DNA from: an uncultured Ruminococcus sp.
Lineage (GTDB): Bacteria; Bacillota; Clostridia; Oscillospirales; Ruminococcaceae
Reading direction: 5' to 3'
Length of the DNA stretch: 21,812 bases
NCBI GenBank assembly: GCA_900539095.1
Contig: UQAR01000035.1
Location: forward strand, 1 to 21,812
Below the pieces are notes generated by a model. The model was not told the DNA's origin. It ran no database searches and saw only the letters and a list, made by a program, of their open reading frames with translations. Shown piece by piece: positions 1-7,910 of this stretch. Within the stretch, counting starts at the first letter, position 1, and each line of letters starts with the position of its first letter. A program made the position numbers and the translations under genes.

Positions 1-31
1 GTCGGCAGCGTCAGATGTGTATAAGAGACAG
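1..31. other. Nextera adapter (sequencing artefact)
   Basis: Bases 1-31 match the Nextera read-1 transposase adapter lacking its first two bases; the last 19 bases are the Tn5 mosaic end (AGATGTGTATAAGAGACAG). This is not genomic DNA. It supplies a false ATG at 17 and the false N-terminal residues MYKRQ fused to the first gene. Confidence 0.98.
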
Positions 32-607
32 GCCCCTAGAAAGGGCGTTTACTGCAAGGCTTGCGGCACTGAGGCTCTTGACGATTTCTACCCTCTCATG
101 CAGGCAACAGGTATCAGAGATGGTTTTTCTATCCGTTCAAAAGAGTATTTTGTAAAAATGCTCAACGGTCTTGGCCCTGAGCACTGCCGACTTTTCATGT
201 GCTATGTTGATGAGGACGGCAAGCAGATACCATTGTCAGGTGCAGTAACGACACAGTATGCAGGCAAGACCTGCTATGTTTACGGTGCGTCTGCGAACCA
301 CCACAGAAACCTCTACCCTAACTATCTTATGCAGTGGACGATGATAAACTGGGCACTTGAAGGCAAAAACTACATCTACGATTTTCAGGGCATACCATTC
401 TATAATGACGAAACAAACCCTAACTACGGCGTTTACAAGTTCAAAAAAGGTTTTAACGGCGAGGTCGTTACCTATGAGGGCGAGTTCTTCTACATCTTCA
501 AGCCTTTCATGAAAAAGGTCGTTGACCTCTGCGAAAAGATCGTTATGGGTATGCACGAGCGTAAAAGACAGAAACTTCTGAAAAACAGAAACAAGGATAT
601 GCAGTAA
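32..607 (+). CDS. FemAB-family peptidoglycan bridge aminoacyltransferase, 3' part
   Basis: This is the C-terminal part (about 191 residues) of a FemA/FemB/FemX-type transferase, which uses aminoacyl-tRNA to add amino acids to the peptide of lipid II in the cytoplasm. The evidence is the family's C-terminal GNAT-like half: a strand with a 'SGAV' segment, then 'YGAS', 'NLYPNYLMQW', 'YDFQGIPF', and a closing 'YGVYKFKKGF' followed by 'GEVVTYEGEF'. These match the usual G-A-S / L-M-P-N-Y / W-x-M-I / YDFxG / GxYxFKKGF pattern. Family members are about 340-420 residues, so roughly half is missing. The true start lies outside the contig; the upstream ATG at 17 is adapter. The stop is TAA at 605-607, and a basic tail (KRQKLLKNRNK) precedes it. 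No clear terminator follows. I cannot tell which amino acid it adds. Confidence 0.88.
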   Translation, partial: APRKGVYCKACGTEALDDFYPLMQATGIRDGFSIRSKEYFVKMLNGLGPEHCRLFMCYVDEDGKQIPLSGAVTTQYAGKTCYVYGASANHHRNLYPNYLMQWTMINWALEGKNYIYDFQGIPFYNDETNPNYGVYKFKKGFNGEVVTYEGEFFYIFKPFMKKVVDLCEKIVMGMHERKRQKLLKNRNKDMQ

Positions 608-692
608 GCTAATAAATTAGAAGTATATATACTTTTACCTGTTTTTTACACTAAAAACATTTTGTTTTTACTATACTGTGATATTATTTACT

Positions 693-698
693 AAGGGG
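693..698 (+). promoter_or_regulatory. Ribosome binding site deciding the TPR-protein start
   Basis: AAGGGG at 693-698 lies 8 nt before GTG at 707. The in-frame GTG at 698 would overlap this site and have no spacing, so 707 is the better start. Confidence 0.6.
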
Positions 699-706
699 TG
701 AAAAGG

Positions 707-1600
707 GTGCATAAAGGCGGCGTTATCAGAACATTGTTGCTTATCGCTGCGGCAAGTCTGGTGATGAGCTATGTGGTCATGTGCATTTTCTGGGTAGCAA
801 GCGGCTGCCGATACGGTGCACGGTATTGCATAGATGTCTTTTTCAAAGCTCTTTTGCCCTGCATAATTTTCATCTGTGCCGCCGAGGTCGCAAAGCTTGT
901 GAGGACTATCCTGCGGCTGAAAAAGCTTGACCGCATTTATACTGAGCATGGCAGCTGTGACGAATATTTTGCTCTCCTTGAAAAATATCTTCTCAAGCAG
1001 AACAAAGACAAAGGTCACGGACTTTTAAAGCTTGCCTCTATGTGCATTTACGACAGCCACTTTGACAAATGCTTTGAAACTCTAGAACGCATTGATTTTG
1101 CAAAGCTTTTCCCCGCAGATCAGGACAAGTATTTTCAACTGCTCCTATACGGAAAGCTTATGTCAGGTGATATCTCTCAGGCTAACGAGATATTTCGCAG
1201 TGCAAAGCATTATTTTGAGCGTGCTGCGGCGGAAAAGGACAACTCTCGTGTGCTTTTCACGCTGGGTCTGCTGGAGTATCTCAACAAACGTTTTGACGCT
1301 GCGGAAAAATATTTTTCTCATGCACAAAAAAGCCGTGACGCTGACGATGCACTGACATTCAACTGTGAGCTTTATTCAGGATACTGCTGCCTATCAAAAG
1401 GGGATATAGACAGTGCAAAGACCTGTGCGGAGGGTGCGGCGAAACTTGCCTGTGACGACATACAGAACGAGCGGCTGAAAAGGTTTATGACGCAGGTGGA
1501 AAAAGCATATTTGACACAAACAAAAGAAAAGTCTGCGAACTTTGCCGCAGACCAAAGGTCACAACCACAACGGAAGGAGGATATGCCTTATCAGGCATAG
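707..1600 (+). CDS. Membrane-anchored TPR-like protein, unknown function
   Basis: This 297-residue protein starts at GTG 707 (alternative GTG 698, three residues longer). Two hydrophobic segments lie at the N-terminus (about residues 9-31 and 43-63), followed by a basic stretch and a soluble part of about 230 residues. The soluble part is helical, with repeated pairs of amphipathic helices typical of tetratricopeptide repeats: for example 'GLLKLASMCIYDSHFDKCFETLERI', 'LFTLGLLEYLNKRFDAAEKYF' and 'ELYSGYCCLSKGDIDSAKTCAEGA'. By the positive-inside rule the repeats probably face the cytoplasm. TPR domains normally bind other proteins; the partner here is unknown. The gene ends 8 nt before the DUF368 gene, suggesting one transcript and perhaps a role with that transporter. 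I do not recognise a named family. Confidence 0.72.
   Translation: MHKGGVIRTLLLIAAASLVMSYVVMCIFWVASGCRYGARYCIDVFFKALLPCIIFICAAEVAKLVRTILRLKKLDRIYTEHGSCDEYFALLEKYLLKQNKDKGHGLLKLASMCIYDSHFDKCFETLERIDFAKLFPADQDKYFQLLLYGKLMSGDISQANEIFRSAKHYFERAAAEKDNSRVLFTLGLLEYLNKRFDAAEKYFSHAQKSRDADDALTFNCELYSGYCCLSKGDIDSAKTCAEGAAKLACDDIQNERLKRFMTQVEKAYLTQTKEKSANFAADQRSQPQRKEDMPYQA
1574..1599 (+). promoter_or_regulatory. Shine-Dalgarno plus stem-loop ahead of popT-like gene
   Basis: A strong AAGGAGG (1574-1580) lies within the last codons of the TPR gene, 28 nt before the ATG at 1609, too far for normal use. Between them is a perfect 7-bp stem, TATGCCT-TATC-AGGCATA (1582-1599). If folded, the stem removes 18 nt and brings the site to about 10 nt from the start. 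The fold is seen directly; its role is inference. Confidence 0.45.
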
Positions 1601-1608
1601 AAACAAGT

Positions 1609-2514
1609 ATGATAATAAACGCATTAAGAGGATTTTGCATGGCTCTTGCGGACAGCGTTCCGGGAGTTTCAGGCGGAACGATAGCGTTCCTGCTGGGATT
1701 TTATGACTCCTTCATAAATTCTCTCAACGACATCATGGGACGTGACAACGCAAAGCGGAAAAAGGCGTTTTTCTTCCTTATAAAGCTTGGCATAGGCTGG
1801 GTCATCGGTATGCTCCTTGCTGTAAGCGTGCTTGCAAACGTGTTTGAAAGCGGCATTTACAAGGTAAGCTCGCTGTTTCTGGGATTTATCATTCTGGCGA
1901 TACCTGTAATGATAATGGAAGAAAAAGAGAGCATAAAGGGCAAATATCAGAACGTCATATGGGCTGTTATCGGCGTTGCTATCGTTGTGGGCATTTCCCT
2001 TATAAATCCGTCAGGCAGCGGCACTGATGTTTCTCACATGGGCGTTGGCACGGTGATATTCGTTGTTCTTGCAGGAATGTGTGCGATATCCGCAATGGTA
2101 CTGCCGGGCATTTCAGGCTCAACGATACTTCTTACATTCGGTCTTTATATGCCGGTCATCACAGGAATAAAAGAGTTCCTCCATTTGAACTTTGAGTATT
2201 TCGGACTGCTCTGCTCTCTTGGTATCGGCATTATCCTCGGCGTTTTCATTACTCTCAGGCTTATCAAAAAGGCTCTTGAGAAGTTCAGAAGTCAGACTAT
2301 CTACTGCGTTATCGGCATGATGATAGGTTCGCTTTATGCCATTGTTGTTGGCCCGACTACACTGAAAGAACCTAAAGATCCTATGACTTTCGGTACATTC
2401 AGCATAGTATTTTTCATTATCGGTGCGGCTATCGTGTTCGGTATTCAGGTAGCCAAGAGCGTGTTTGACAAGAAACAGCTTGCAAAGGCTGAGAAAAAGA
2501 TAGAGGAAGAATAA
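1609..2514 (+). CDS. popT: DUF368 undecaprenyl-phosphate translocase (PopT family)
   Basis: This 301-residue polytopic membrane protein belongs to DUF368. Members have been shown to recycle the lipid carrier undecaprenyl phosphate from the outer to the inner leaflet of the membrane for peptidoglycan and wall-polymer synthesis. The diagnostic motif occurs twice, once in each half: 'DSVPGVSGGT' (residues 15-24) and 'MVLPGISGST' (163-172), as expected for an internally duplicated, inverted-topology transporter. About 8 hydrophobic segments are visible, and the C-terminus is charged (KKQLAKAEKKIEEE). The start at ATG 1609 gives the usual residues before the first motif; an ATG at 1639 with AGAGGA upstream is possible but would trim them. 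It follows the TPR gene by 8 nt, downstream of a FemAB gene, consistent with an envelope role. The gene symbol is transferred by family only. Confidence 0.85.
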   Translation: MIINALRGFCMALADSVPGVSGGTIAFLLGFYDSFINSLNDIMGRDNAKRKKAFFFLIKLGIGWVIGMLLAVSVLANVFESGIYKVSSLFLGFIILAIPVMIMEEKESIKGKYQNVIWAVIGVAIVVGISLINPSGSGTDVSHMGVGTVIFVVLAGMCAISAMVLPGISGSTILLTFGLYMPVITGIKEFLHLNFEYFGLLCSLGIGIILGVFITLRLIKKALEKFRSQTIYCVIGMMIGSLYAIVVGPTTLKEPKDPMTFGTFSIVFFIIGAAIVFGIQVAKSVFDKKQLAKAEKKIEEE

Positions 2515-2527
2515 AAAGCGTGTGGTC

Positions 2528-2611
2528 AATCACAATAGCGAGTGTAATAATCACAACGAAGGTGCGATAACCACAACAAAACGAACGACTATTATAACAA
2601 AACGGGCGACC
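2528..2611 (+). repeat. Four imperfect 20-22 bp tandem units
   Basis: Units at 2528-2548, 2549-2568, 2569-2590 and 2591-2611 share an A-rich first half (AATCACAAC, AACCACAAC, ATTATAAC) and a GCGA/ACGA/GCGAC second half. The last unit forms the 5' arm of the palindrome at 2604-2622. The stretch lies right after the popT-like gene. Confidence 0.5.
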
Positions 2612-2626
2612 TCAGGTCGCCCCTAC
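2604..2626 (+). repeat. Dispersed palindromic hairpin with CCCTAC tail
   Basis: GGGCGACCTCAGGTCGCCC (2604-2622) is a perfect 9+1+9 palindrome followed by CTAC and then five T. It is one copy of a family found elsewhere in the window, and because of the nearby T-run it could also work as a terminator for the popT-like gene. Confidence 0.7.
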
Positions 2627-2946
2627 TTTTTGCCCCAAAAACATATCATACGACTTATATACCCGTAGCAAATTCATATTCTTGTCATTATATAAAAACT
2701 ACCTCCCAGCCGACCGCCGTTTGCTGTTCATTCTTCCAAAATCAGCATTTTATACAATTCAACGCCTTGACAATTATGCAATTATACCATATAATAAAAA
2801 TGTACCATATTATATCCTGCTGCCTATTCCATGATATATATGGCAGACATTGCATAATAAGCATGATAAAGTCTATGATTTCTACAAATCGTACCCACAC
2901 GCTATGTAAAAAGTGTTTAAAATTTTGGGGCAAATGGCTTTTTTTG
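2627..2946. other. AT-rich intergenic stretch, no gene seen
   Basis: This spacer before the glgP promoter is AT-rich. Two short opposing open frames cross it (2767-2991 and 3002-2742), but neither has a ribosome binding site or recognisable protein sequence. I see no RNA gene. Confidence 0.5.
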
Positions 2947-2975
2947 TTGCAAAAAATGTCGGCTTGTGGTATAAT
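2947..2975 (+). promoter_or_regulatory. Promoter of glgP
   Basis: The -35 is TTGCAA (2947-2952), the spacer is 17 bp and the -10 is TATAAT (2970-2975), preceded by TGG (extended -10). Transcription would begin near 2981-2983, giving an untranslated leader of about 125 nt with small stems (for example GAGC-ATATC-GCTC) before AGGAGGT at 3093-3099. I recognise no riboswitch class in the leader. Confidence 0.75.
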
Positions 2976-3107
2976 TATAGAGCGTGGGTAATGTATCCAC
3001 AAAATTGGCAGGAAACAGCTTTTTCACTAAAAACGTTTTCGCAGATACAGTAAGTAAAGGTGCTGAGCATATCGCTCGACTTGAAAGTATATAGGAGGTA
3101 AAGATTT

Positions 3108-5519
3108 ATGGCAAATAGTGCTGTAGAAAAAACAATTTCCACAAAAGAACTCAAAGAAAAACTTCTTGATGTTCTTCACAACGATTTCCAGACAACACCT
3201 GAGGACGCATCGGACCAGCAGGTATACGAGGCTCTGTCAAAGATCGTTGTAGATATCCTCAAGGCAAAAAGAAGAAAGTTCACTGTTAAAACTCAGTCAG
3301 AGGGCAAAAAGAAAGTTTACTATCTTTCTATGGAGTTCCTTATGGGAAGAAGTCTTAAAACCTCGCTGTATAATCTTGAGATGCAGAAACAGGCTACAAA
3401 GGTGCTCAAGGATCTGGGCATTTCTATAAACGGCATTTACGAGTGCGAGCCTGACGCTGGTCTTGGCAACGGCGGTCTTGGCAGACTTGCTGCCTGCTAT
3501 CTTGACGCTCTTGCTGCTGACGGCTATCACGCTACAGGCTATTCTATCTGCTATGAGTACGGTATCTTCAAGCAGAAACTTGAGGATGGCTGGCAGACTG
3601 AGCTGCCTGACAACTGGCTCCCTGGCGGTTCTGTATGGCTCGTTCCTGTTCCTTCAAAGGCTGTCGAGGTCCGTTTTGACGGCGAGCTTAAGGAATACTG
3701 GGACAATCAGTATCACTGCGTAACTCACGAAAACTACACATCAGTTATGGCTGTTCCATACGATCTGTTCGTATCAGGCTACAACAGCGAGGCTGTTTCA
3801 AAGCTCAGACTTTGGAAAGCTGAAATGGCTGACTTTGATATGTCAATGTTCAATCAGGGCGACTATCAGAAGGCTCTTAGCAAGAACATCATTTCACAGG
3901 CTATCACAAAGGTGCTTTATCCTAACGACAACCATGCAGAGGGTAAGTCACTTAGACTCAGACAGCAGTATTTCCTGTGTGCAGCGTCTATCGGCGATAT
4001 CGTAAATCAGCACATGAGCGTTTACGGCACACTTGACAACCTCCACGAAAAGGTAGCTATCCACATCAACGATACTCACCCAACACTTGCTATCCCAGAG
4101 CTTATGAGAGTTCTTCTTGACGACTGCGGCTATTCATGGGACAAGGCTTGGCACATCGTTACAAACACATTTGCATACACAAACCACACCGTAATGCCTG
4201 AGGCACTTGAGAAGTGGGACTGCAACCTCCTCAAGAGCGTTTGCCCTAGAATTTTCTCTATCATCATCGAGATAAACGAGCGTTACTGCAAGGATCTTTG
4301 GGAGAGATACAAGGATCAGGCTAAGGTCTCACATATGTCTATCGTTGAGGACAACAAGGTGAAAATGGCTACACTTTGCGTACACGCTTGCCACAGCGTA
4401 AACGGCGTTGCAAAAATACACTCCGAGATAATCAAGAAGGAGACATTCAAGGACGAGTATCTTGACACACCAACAAAGTTCAAGAACGTTACAAACGGTA
4501 TCGCATACAGAAGATGGCTCTATCAGTCAAACGAGGGTCTTACAGATCTCCTCTGTGAGAAGATAGGCGACGGATTCCTCAAGAATGCTGCTGAGCTTTC
4601 AAAGCTTGCTGTATTCAAGAACGACAAGGACGTACTTGACAGACTTGCAAAGATCAAGCTTGACAACAAGAAGAACTTCGCAAAGTATGTAAAGAACCAG
4701 TACGGCGTTGTTCTCAACACTGATTCTATCTTCGACGTTCAGGTAAAGAGACTGCACGAATACAAGAGACAGCAGCTCAACGCTTTGAACATCATTGCAC
4801 AGTACAACTACCTCAAGGCTAATCCAAACGCTGATTTCGTACCAAAGACATACATCTTTGCTGCAAAGGCTGCTCCTGGATACTACATGGCAAAGCAGAT
4901 AATCAAGCTTATTTGGAACATTTCCGAGGAACTCAAGAAGGACAAGAAACTTAACGAAAAGCTCAACGTTATCTTCCTTGAGGACTACAATGTATCGCTT
5001 TCTGAGATACTCATGCCTGCGGCAAACATCTCTGAGCAGATCTCACTGGCAGGTACAGAGGCTTCAGGTACCGGTAACATGAAACTCATGATAAACGGTG
5101 CTATCACACTGGGTACTCTTGACGGTGCTAACGTTGAGATACACGAGCAGGTAGGCGACGATAACATCATCATCTTCGGTATGAACGTTGATGAAGTAAA
5201 TGCTTGCAAGGCAGGCTACAAGCCTATTGACATCTACAACTCAAACGCAGTTGTTAAGCAGGCTATCGACACACTTCAGTACGGCATCAACGGTCAGCAG
5301 TTCAACGAGATCGCTGACAGCCTGAAGAACTCTGACCCATACATGGCTCTCAAGGACTTCGATTCCTATCAGAAGGCTCAGGCTTACGCATCTGAGTGCT
5401 ACAAGGATCAGACAAAGTGGCAGAAGATGAGCCTTGCAAACATTGCAGGTGCAGGTATCTTCTCCGCAGACCGTTCTGTTGAGGAGTACGCTAGAGATAT
5501 CTGGGGCCTTTCTAAGTAA
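3108..5519 (+). CDS. glgP: Glycogen/starch alpha-glucan phosphorylase
   Basis: This 803-residue enzyme releases glucose-1-phosphate from alpha-1,4-glucan ends using inorganic phosphate and pyridoxal phosphate. Length matches the family (about 800-815). Visible family blocks are 'YYLSMEFLMGRSL' near residue 72, 'PDAGLGNGGLGRLAACYLDA' near 113, 'HINDTHPT' near 320, 'VQVKRLHEYKRQ' near 545, and 'EASGTGNMKLMINGAITLGTLDGANVEI' near the C-terminus. In that last block Lys659 is the expected Schiff-base lysine for the cofactor. The start at ATG 3108 has AGGAGGT 8 nt upstream. It is a single-gene unit with its own promoter (2947-2975) and terminator (5539-5571). No other glycogen genes are in the window. 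The N-terminal allosteric site of animal enzymes is not evident. Maltodextrin preference cannot be decided from sequence. Confidence 0.97.
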   Translation: MANSAVEKTISTKELKEKLLDVLHNDFQTTPEDASDQQVYEALSKIVVDILKAKRRKFTVKTQSEGKKKVYYLSMEFLMGRSLKTSLYNLEMQKQATKVLKDLGISINGIYECEPDAGLGNGGLGRLAACYLDALAADGYHATGYSICYEYGIFKQKLEDGWQTELPDNWLPGGSVWLVPVPSKAVEVRFDGELKEYWDNQYHCVTHENYTSVMAVPYDLFVSGYNSEAVSKLRLWKAEMADFDMSMFNQGDYQKALSKNIISQAITKVLYPNDNHAEGKSLRLRQQYFLCAASIGDIVNQHMSVYGTLDNLHEKVAIHINDTHPTLAIPELMRVLLDDCGYSWDKAWHIVTNTFAYTNHTVMPEALEKWDCNLLKSVCPRIFSIIIEINERYCKDLWERYKDQAKVSHMSIVEDNKVKMATLCVHACHSVNGVAKIHSEIIKKETFKDEYLDTPTKFKNVTNGIAYRRWLYQSNEGLTDLLCEKIGDGFLKNAAELSKLAVFKNDKDVLDRLAKIKLDNKKNFAKYVKNQYGVVLNTDSIFDVQVKRLHEYKRQQLNALNIIAQYNYLKANPNADFVPKTYIFAAKAAPGYYMAKQIIKLIWNISEELKKDKKLNEKLNVIFLEDYNVSLSEILMPAANISEQISLAGTEASGTGNMKLMINGAITLGTLDGANVEIHEQVGDDNIIIFGMNVDEVNACKAGYKPIDIYNSNAVVKQAIDTLQYGINGQQFNEIADSLKNSDPYMALKDFDSYQKAQAYASECYKDQTKWQKMSLANIAGAGIFSADRSVEEYARDIWGLSK

Positions 5520-5538
5520 TCTATTTATACAAAAATTG

Positions 5539-5571
5539 ACGGACAGTCGTTTATGTGACTGTCCGTTTTTT
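5539..5571 (+). terminator. Rho-independent terminator of glgP
   Basis: A perfect 10-bp stem, ACGGACAGTC (5539-5548) with GACTGTCCGT (5557-5566), closes an 8-nt loop and is followed by a T-run to 5571. The flank GTCCGTTTTTTGTACATAT is nearly identical to the terminator at 21491-21523. Confidence 0.92.
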
Positions 5572-5632
5572 GTACATATATGCAATTCATGAAACGATAA
5601 ATTTGTAAGACCACAAGATGAGCGAAAGGAAC

Positions 5633-5660
5633 GGGACGCCGATGGCGTCGTCCCCTGCAA
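5633..5660 (+). repeat. Dispersed palindromic repeat (GGGACG type)
   Basis: GGGACGCC-GAT-GGCGTC followed by GTCCCCTGCA is an imperfect hairpin with a three-base bulge. Its tail, CCCCTGCAATTCTGA, matches the CCCCTACAATTCTGA tail at 16957-16970. Confidence 0.6.
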
Positions 5661-5687
5661 TTCTGAAATCACAGAACATCTTTGCAC

Positions 5688-5717
5688 AAAAAAAGGACGG
5701 CTTTTACACCGTCCTTT
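5688..5717 (-). terminator. Rho-independent terminator of rnr
   Basis: On the minus strand a 9-bp stem, AAAGGACGG/CCGTCCTTT (5717-5709 with 5700-5692), is followed by a T-run, 11 nt after the rnr stop. It stands back to back with the glgP side of the convergent junction. Confidence 0.9.
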
Positions 5718-5727
5718 GATTTTTATT

Positions 5728-7839
5728 TTAGTCCTCGTCAGCAAGTGCAAAATCTATCTTGCCCGAATTTACATTGGCGTTTATCACCTTTACTCGAACA
5801 GGGTCGCCGACACGGTATTCAACGCCGTTGGTGAGGTTTTTCAGGCTCACCATATCGTCGCAGACATACTCGCCGTCAGGCATATTGTCGGTATGGAGAA
5901 GTCCCTCGCAGGTGTTCGGCAAGGCGATGAAAAGTCCGAACTCGACGGCTGACACCACAGTTCCGTCAAACTCCTCGCCGATATGAGCGTTCATGTACTC
6001 TGCCTTGTAGCAGTCCTCACAGCTGCGTTCAACTTGCATTGCAGTAAGCTCAGTCTTTGTGGACTGGTTGGCGGAGGCGTAAACGAACTTATTGAACATT
6101 GTGGCACACTCCTCGGAGGTCTTTCCGCTAAGGAACGCTGACATTATCCTATGGATAGTCAAGTCAGGGTAACGTCTGATAGGCGAGGTGAAGTGGGCGT
6201 AATCCTCCAGTGCAAGTCCAAAATGGCCCACAGGCTCGGTGGAATATCTTGCCTTTGACATACTTCTCAGGACGATATTGTTCATGATAAGGTCGATATC
6301 AGTGCCCTTTGCGGCTTTTAGTATCTCAGACATATCCGCAGGTGCTGCCTTTTCTCCAAGCTTATACTGGACGTTGAGCTTGACAAGTGCCTCTCTCAGG
6401 GATTCAAGCTTTTCGTCTGACGGCTCTTCATGTATACGGTAGACGAATGGCAGGTTATTATCCATGCCAAATCTTGCGGCACACTCATTCGCCACCAACA
6501 TGAAGTCCTCGATAATCTCTTCACTTCTTCCACGAGTACGCTGCTCAACGCCAACGCAGATATCCTCGTCATTGATGATGAGCTTGCTTTCAGAAGTTTC
6601 AAGCTCAGGACAGCCACGGTTCTTTTTGTTTTTATACAAAATATCCGCAAGCTCTTTTATCAGAGGCAGCTGGTCTGATACCTCGGCGTACTTTCCTTTA
6701 AGCTCAGGGTCGTCACTGCCTGCCAAAAGTGAATTTATCTCAGAATAAACGCCCTTTACACGGGAGCGGATAACGGTTTTTGCAAACTTATACTCGGTTA
6801 TGTTGCCCTGCTTGTCAAGCTCGCAAAGACAGGAAAACGCCAATCTGTCCTCCTGCGGATTGAGGGAGCAGATACCGTTTGAAAGCTCTTTCGGGAGCAT
6901 TGGTATAACACGGTTTGCGTAATAGACGCTTGTGCCACGCTTGAAAGCCTCGTTATCAAGCTGTGACTTAGGCTGAACATAATGGGAAACGTCAGCGATA
7001 TGAACGCCAAGCAGGTAACCGGTTTTGGTACGCTCTACGGAAATTGCGTCGTCGATATCCTTTGTGTCTGCACCGTCAATGGTGAAGATAGGCTTGTCAC
7101 GGAGGTCAAGGCGGTTCGGTATCTCCTCTTTTATCCTTGAATAATCTGACACTTCCCTAGCCTCGAAGATGACCTCGCTTGGGAAAACAGGGGTCAGACC
7201 GTTGACCTCAAGGACGCTCATTGCACAGGCTGAGGCTTTCATTGAGCTGCCGTATGTGGAAACTATCTCGCAGACGTGCTCGGAATGTCTTGTGCCACGC
7301 TTTGTGACCTGAGCCACCACCTTATCGCCCTCATGTAGCTCAAGCCTCATAGGGTTTTCAAAGGTCATTGCATATTTAGACAGCATATCAGGGACTATTT
7401 TCAGCACGCCGAACTCGCTCACAAGCTCGCCCGTAAACTTGGCAAAATTCTCCTCGACAATGCTCATGACCTCGCCCTCTGTGCACGCACCCTCGCCCTT
7501 AAAGGTTCTCACAAGGACGATATCGTGTGGCATTGCACCCTTTAGATACTTGCCCACAACGAAAATTTCCTCGTCAGTGGCAAGATTTTTCACAAAGCCG
7601 TAGGTCTTATTGAGCCTTACCACCTCGCACTTGACGAATTTCTTAGGGTCAACGAGCCTTATGCCGAATTTGTCTTCCATTATCTCGCCGTTTTTCTTCA
7701 TCTTGTCAACGGCATTTGTAAACTTCTCGAACTCAAAGCCCTTTCCTCTGCACGATCTCAGCAGTTCTTTAAAGGTCAAAGGCTTTTTGCCCGCTTTTTT
7801 CAGTTTTGAGTATATTATTTTTCTGTAATCCAGTTTCAT
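5728..7839 (-). CDS. rnr: Ribonuclease R (3'-5' exoribonuclease)
   Basis: This 703-residue RNase II/RNB-family enzyme degrades structured RNA from the 3' end, in mRNA turnover and RNA quality control. Domains in order: an N-terminal winged-helix-like region (about 1-65), OB/cold-shock folds (about 70-225), the RNB catalytic domain (about 240-570) and a C-terminal S1 domain (about 622-703, 'GEEFDGTVVSAVEFGLFIAL'). The active-site segment 'TIDGADTKDIDDAIS' carries the four expected metal-binding aspartates, D255, D261, D263 and D264. 'HFTSPIRRYPDLTIHR' is the conserved RNA-binding block near the domain end. The winged helix and length mark it as RNase R rather than RNase II. AAGGAA precedes the ATG. 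secG lies directly upstream, the usual firmicute order, but smpB, which commonly follows, is absent. Confidence 0.95.
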   Translation of the reverse strand: MKLDYRKIIYSKLKKAGKKPLTFKELLRSCRGKGFEFEKFTNAVDKMKKNGEIMEDKFGIRLVDPKKFVKCEVVRLNKTYGFVKNLATDEEIFVVGKYLKGAMPHDIVLVRTFKGEGACTEGEVMSIVEENFAKFTGELVSEFGVLKIVPDMLSKYAMTFENPMRLELHEGDKVVAQVTKRGTRHSEHVCEIVSTYGSSMKASACAMSVLEVNGLTPVFPSEVIFEAREVSDYSRIKEEIPNRLDLRDKPIFTIDGADTKDIDDAISVERTKTGYLLGVHIADVSHYVQPKSQLDNEAFKRGTSVYYANRVIPMLPKELSNGICSLNPQEDRLAFSCLCELDKQGNITEYKFAKTVIRSRVKGVYSEINSLLAGSDDPELKGKYAEVSDQLPLIKELADILYKNKKNRGCPELETSESKLIINDEDICVGVEQRTRGRSEEIIEDFMLVANECAARFGMDNNLPFVYRIHEEPSDEKLESLREALVKLNVQYKLGEKAAPADMSEILKAAKGTDIDLIMNNIVLRSMSKARYSTEPVGHFGLALEDYAHFTSPIRRYPDLTIHRIMSAFLSGKTSEECATMFNKFVYASANQSTKTELTAMQVERSCEDCYKAEYMNAHIGEEFDGTVVSAVEFGLFIALPNTCEGLLHTDNMPDGEYVCDDMVSLKNLTNGVEYRVGDPVRVKVINANVNSGKIDFALADED

Positions 7840-7880
7840 AAATTTCCTTTCTTTTTACATTTACTTTACTTTCTGCAAAG

Positions 7881-7904
7881 AAAAAGCCCTGCACGGAGCA
7901 GGGC
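7881..7904 (-). terminator. Terminator or attenuator between secG and rnr
   Basis: On the minus strand GCCCTGC-TCCGT-GCAGGGC is followed by TTTTTCTTT, starting 7 nt after the secG stop. No separate rnr promoter is obvious in the 40 bp that remain, so rnr may depend on read-through past this hairpin. Confidence 0.8.
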
Positions 7905-7910
7905 GGGTAA

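Noticed and set aside
17..31. Start codon and first five codons (MYKRQ) of the first open frame
   Set aside because: The bases are Nextera adapter, not genome; the gene is a 5'-truncated fragment starting at base 32.
2528..2611. CRISPR-like array
   Set aside because: Units are directly adjacent without spacers and too divergent; no cas genes are present.
2742..3002. Two short opposing open frames upstream of glgP
   Set aside because: AT-rich, no ribosome binding sites, and they overlap the glgP promoter; no protein-like composition.
2982..3107. Possible riboswitch in the glgP leader
   Set aside because: The leader is about 125 nt with small stems, but I could match no known riboswitch consensus.
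6396..7010. Several frames opposite or out of phase with rnr
   Set aside because: Shadows of the rnr coding sequence; rnr has continuous family similarity through the region.
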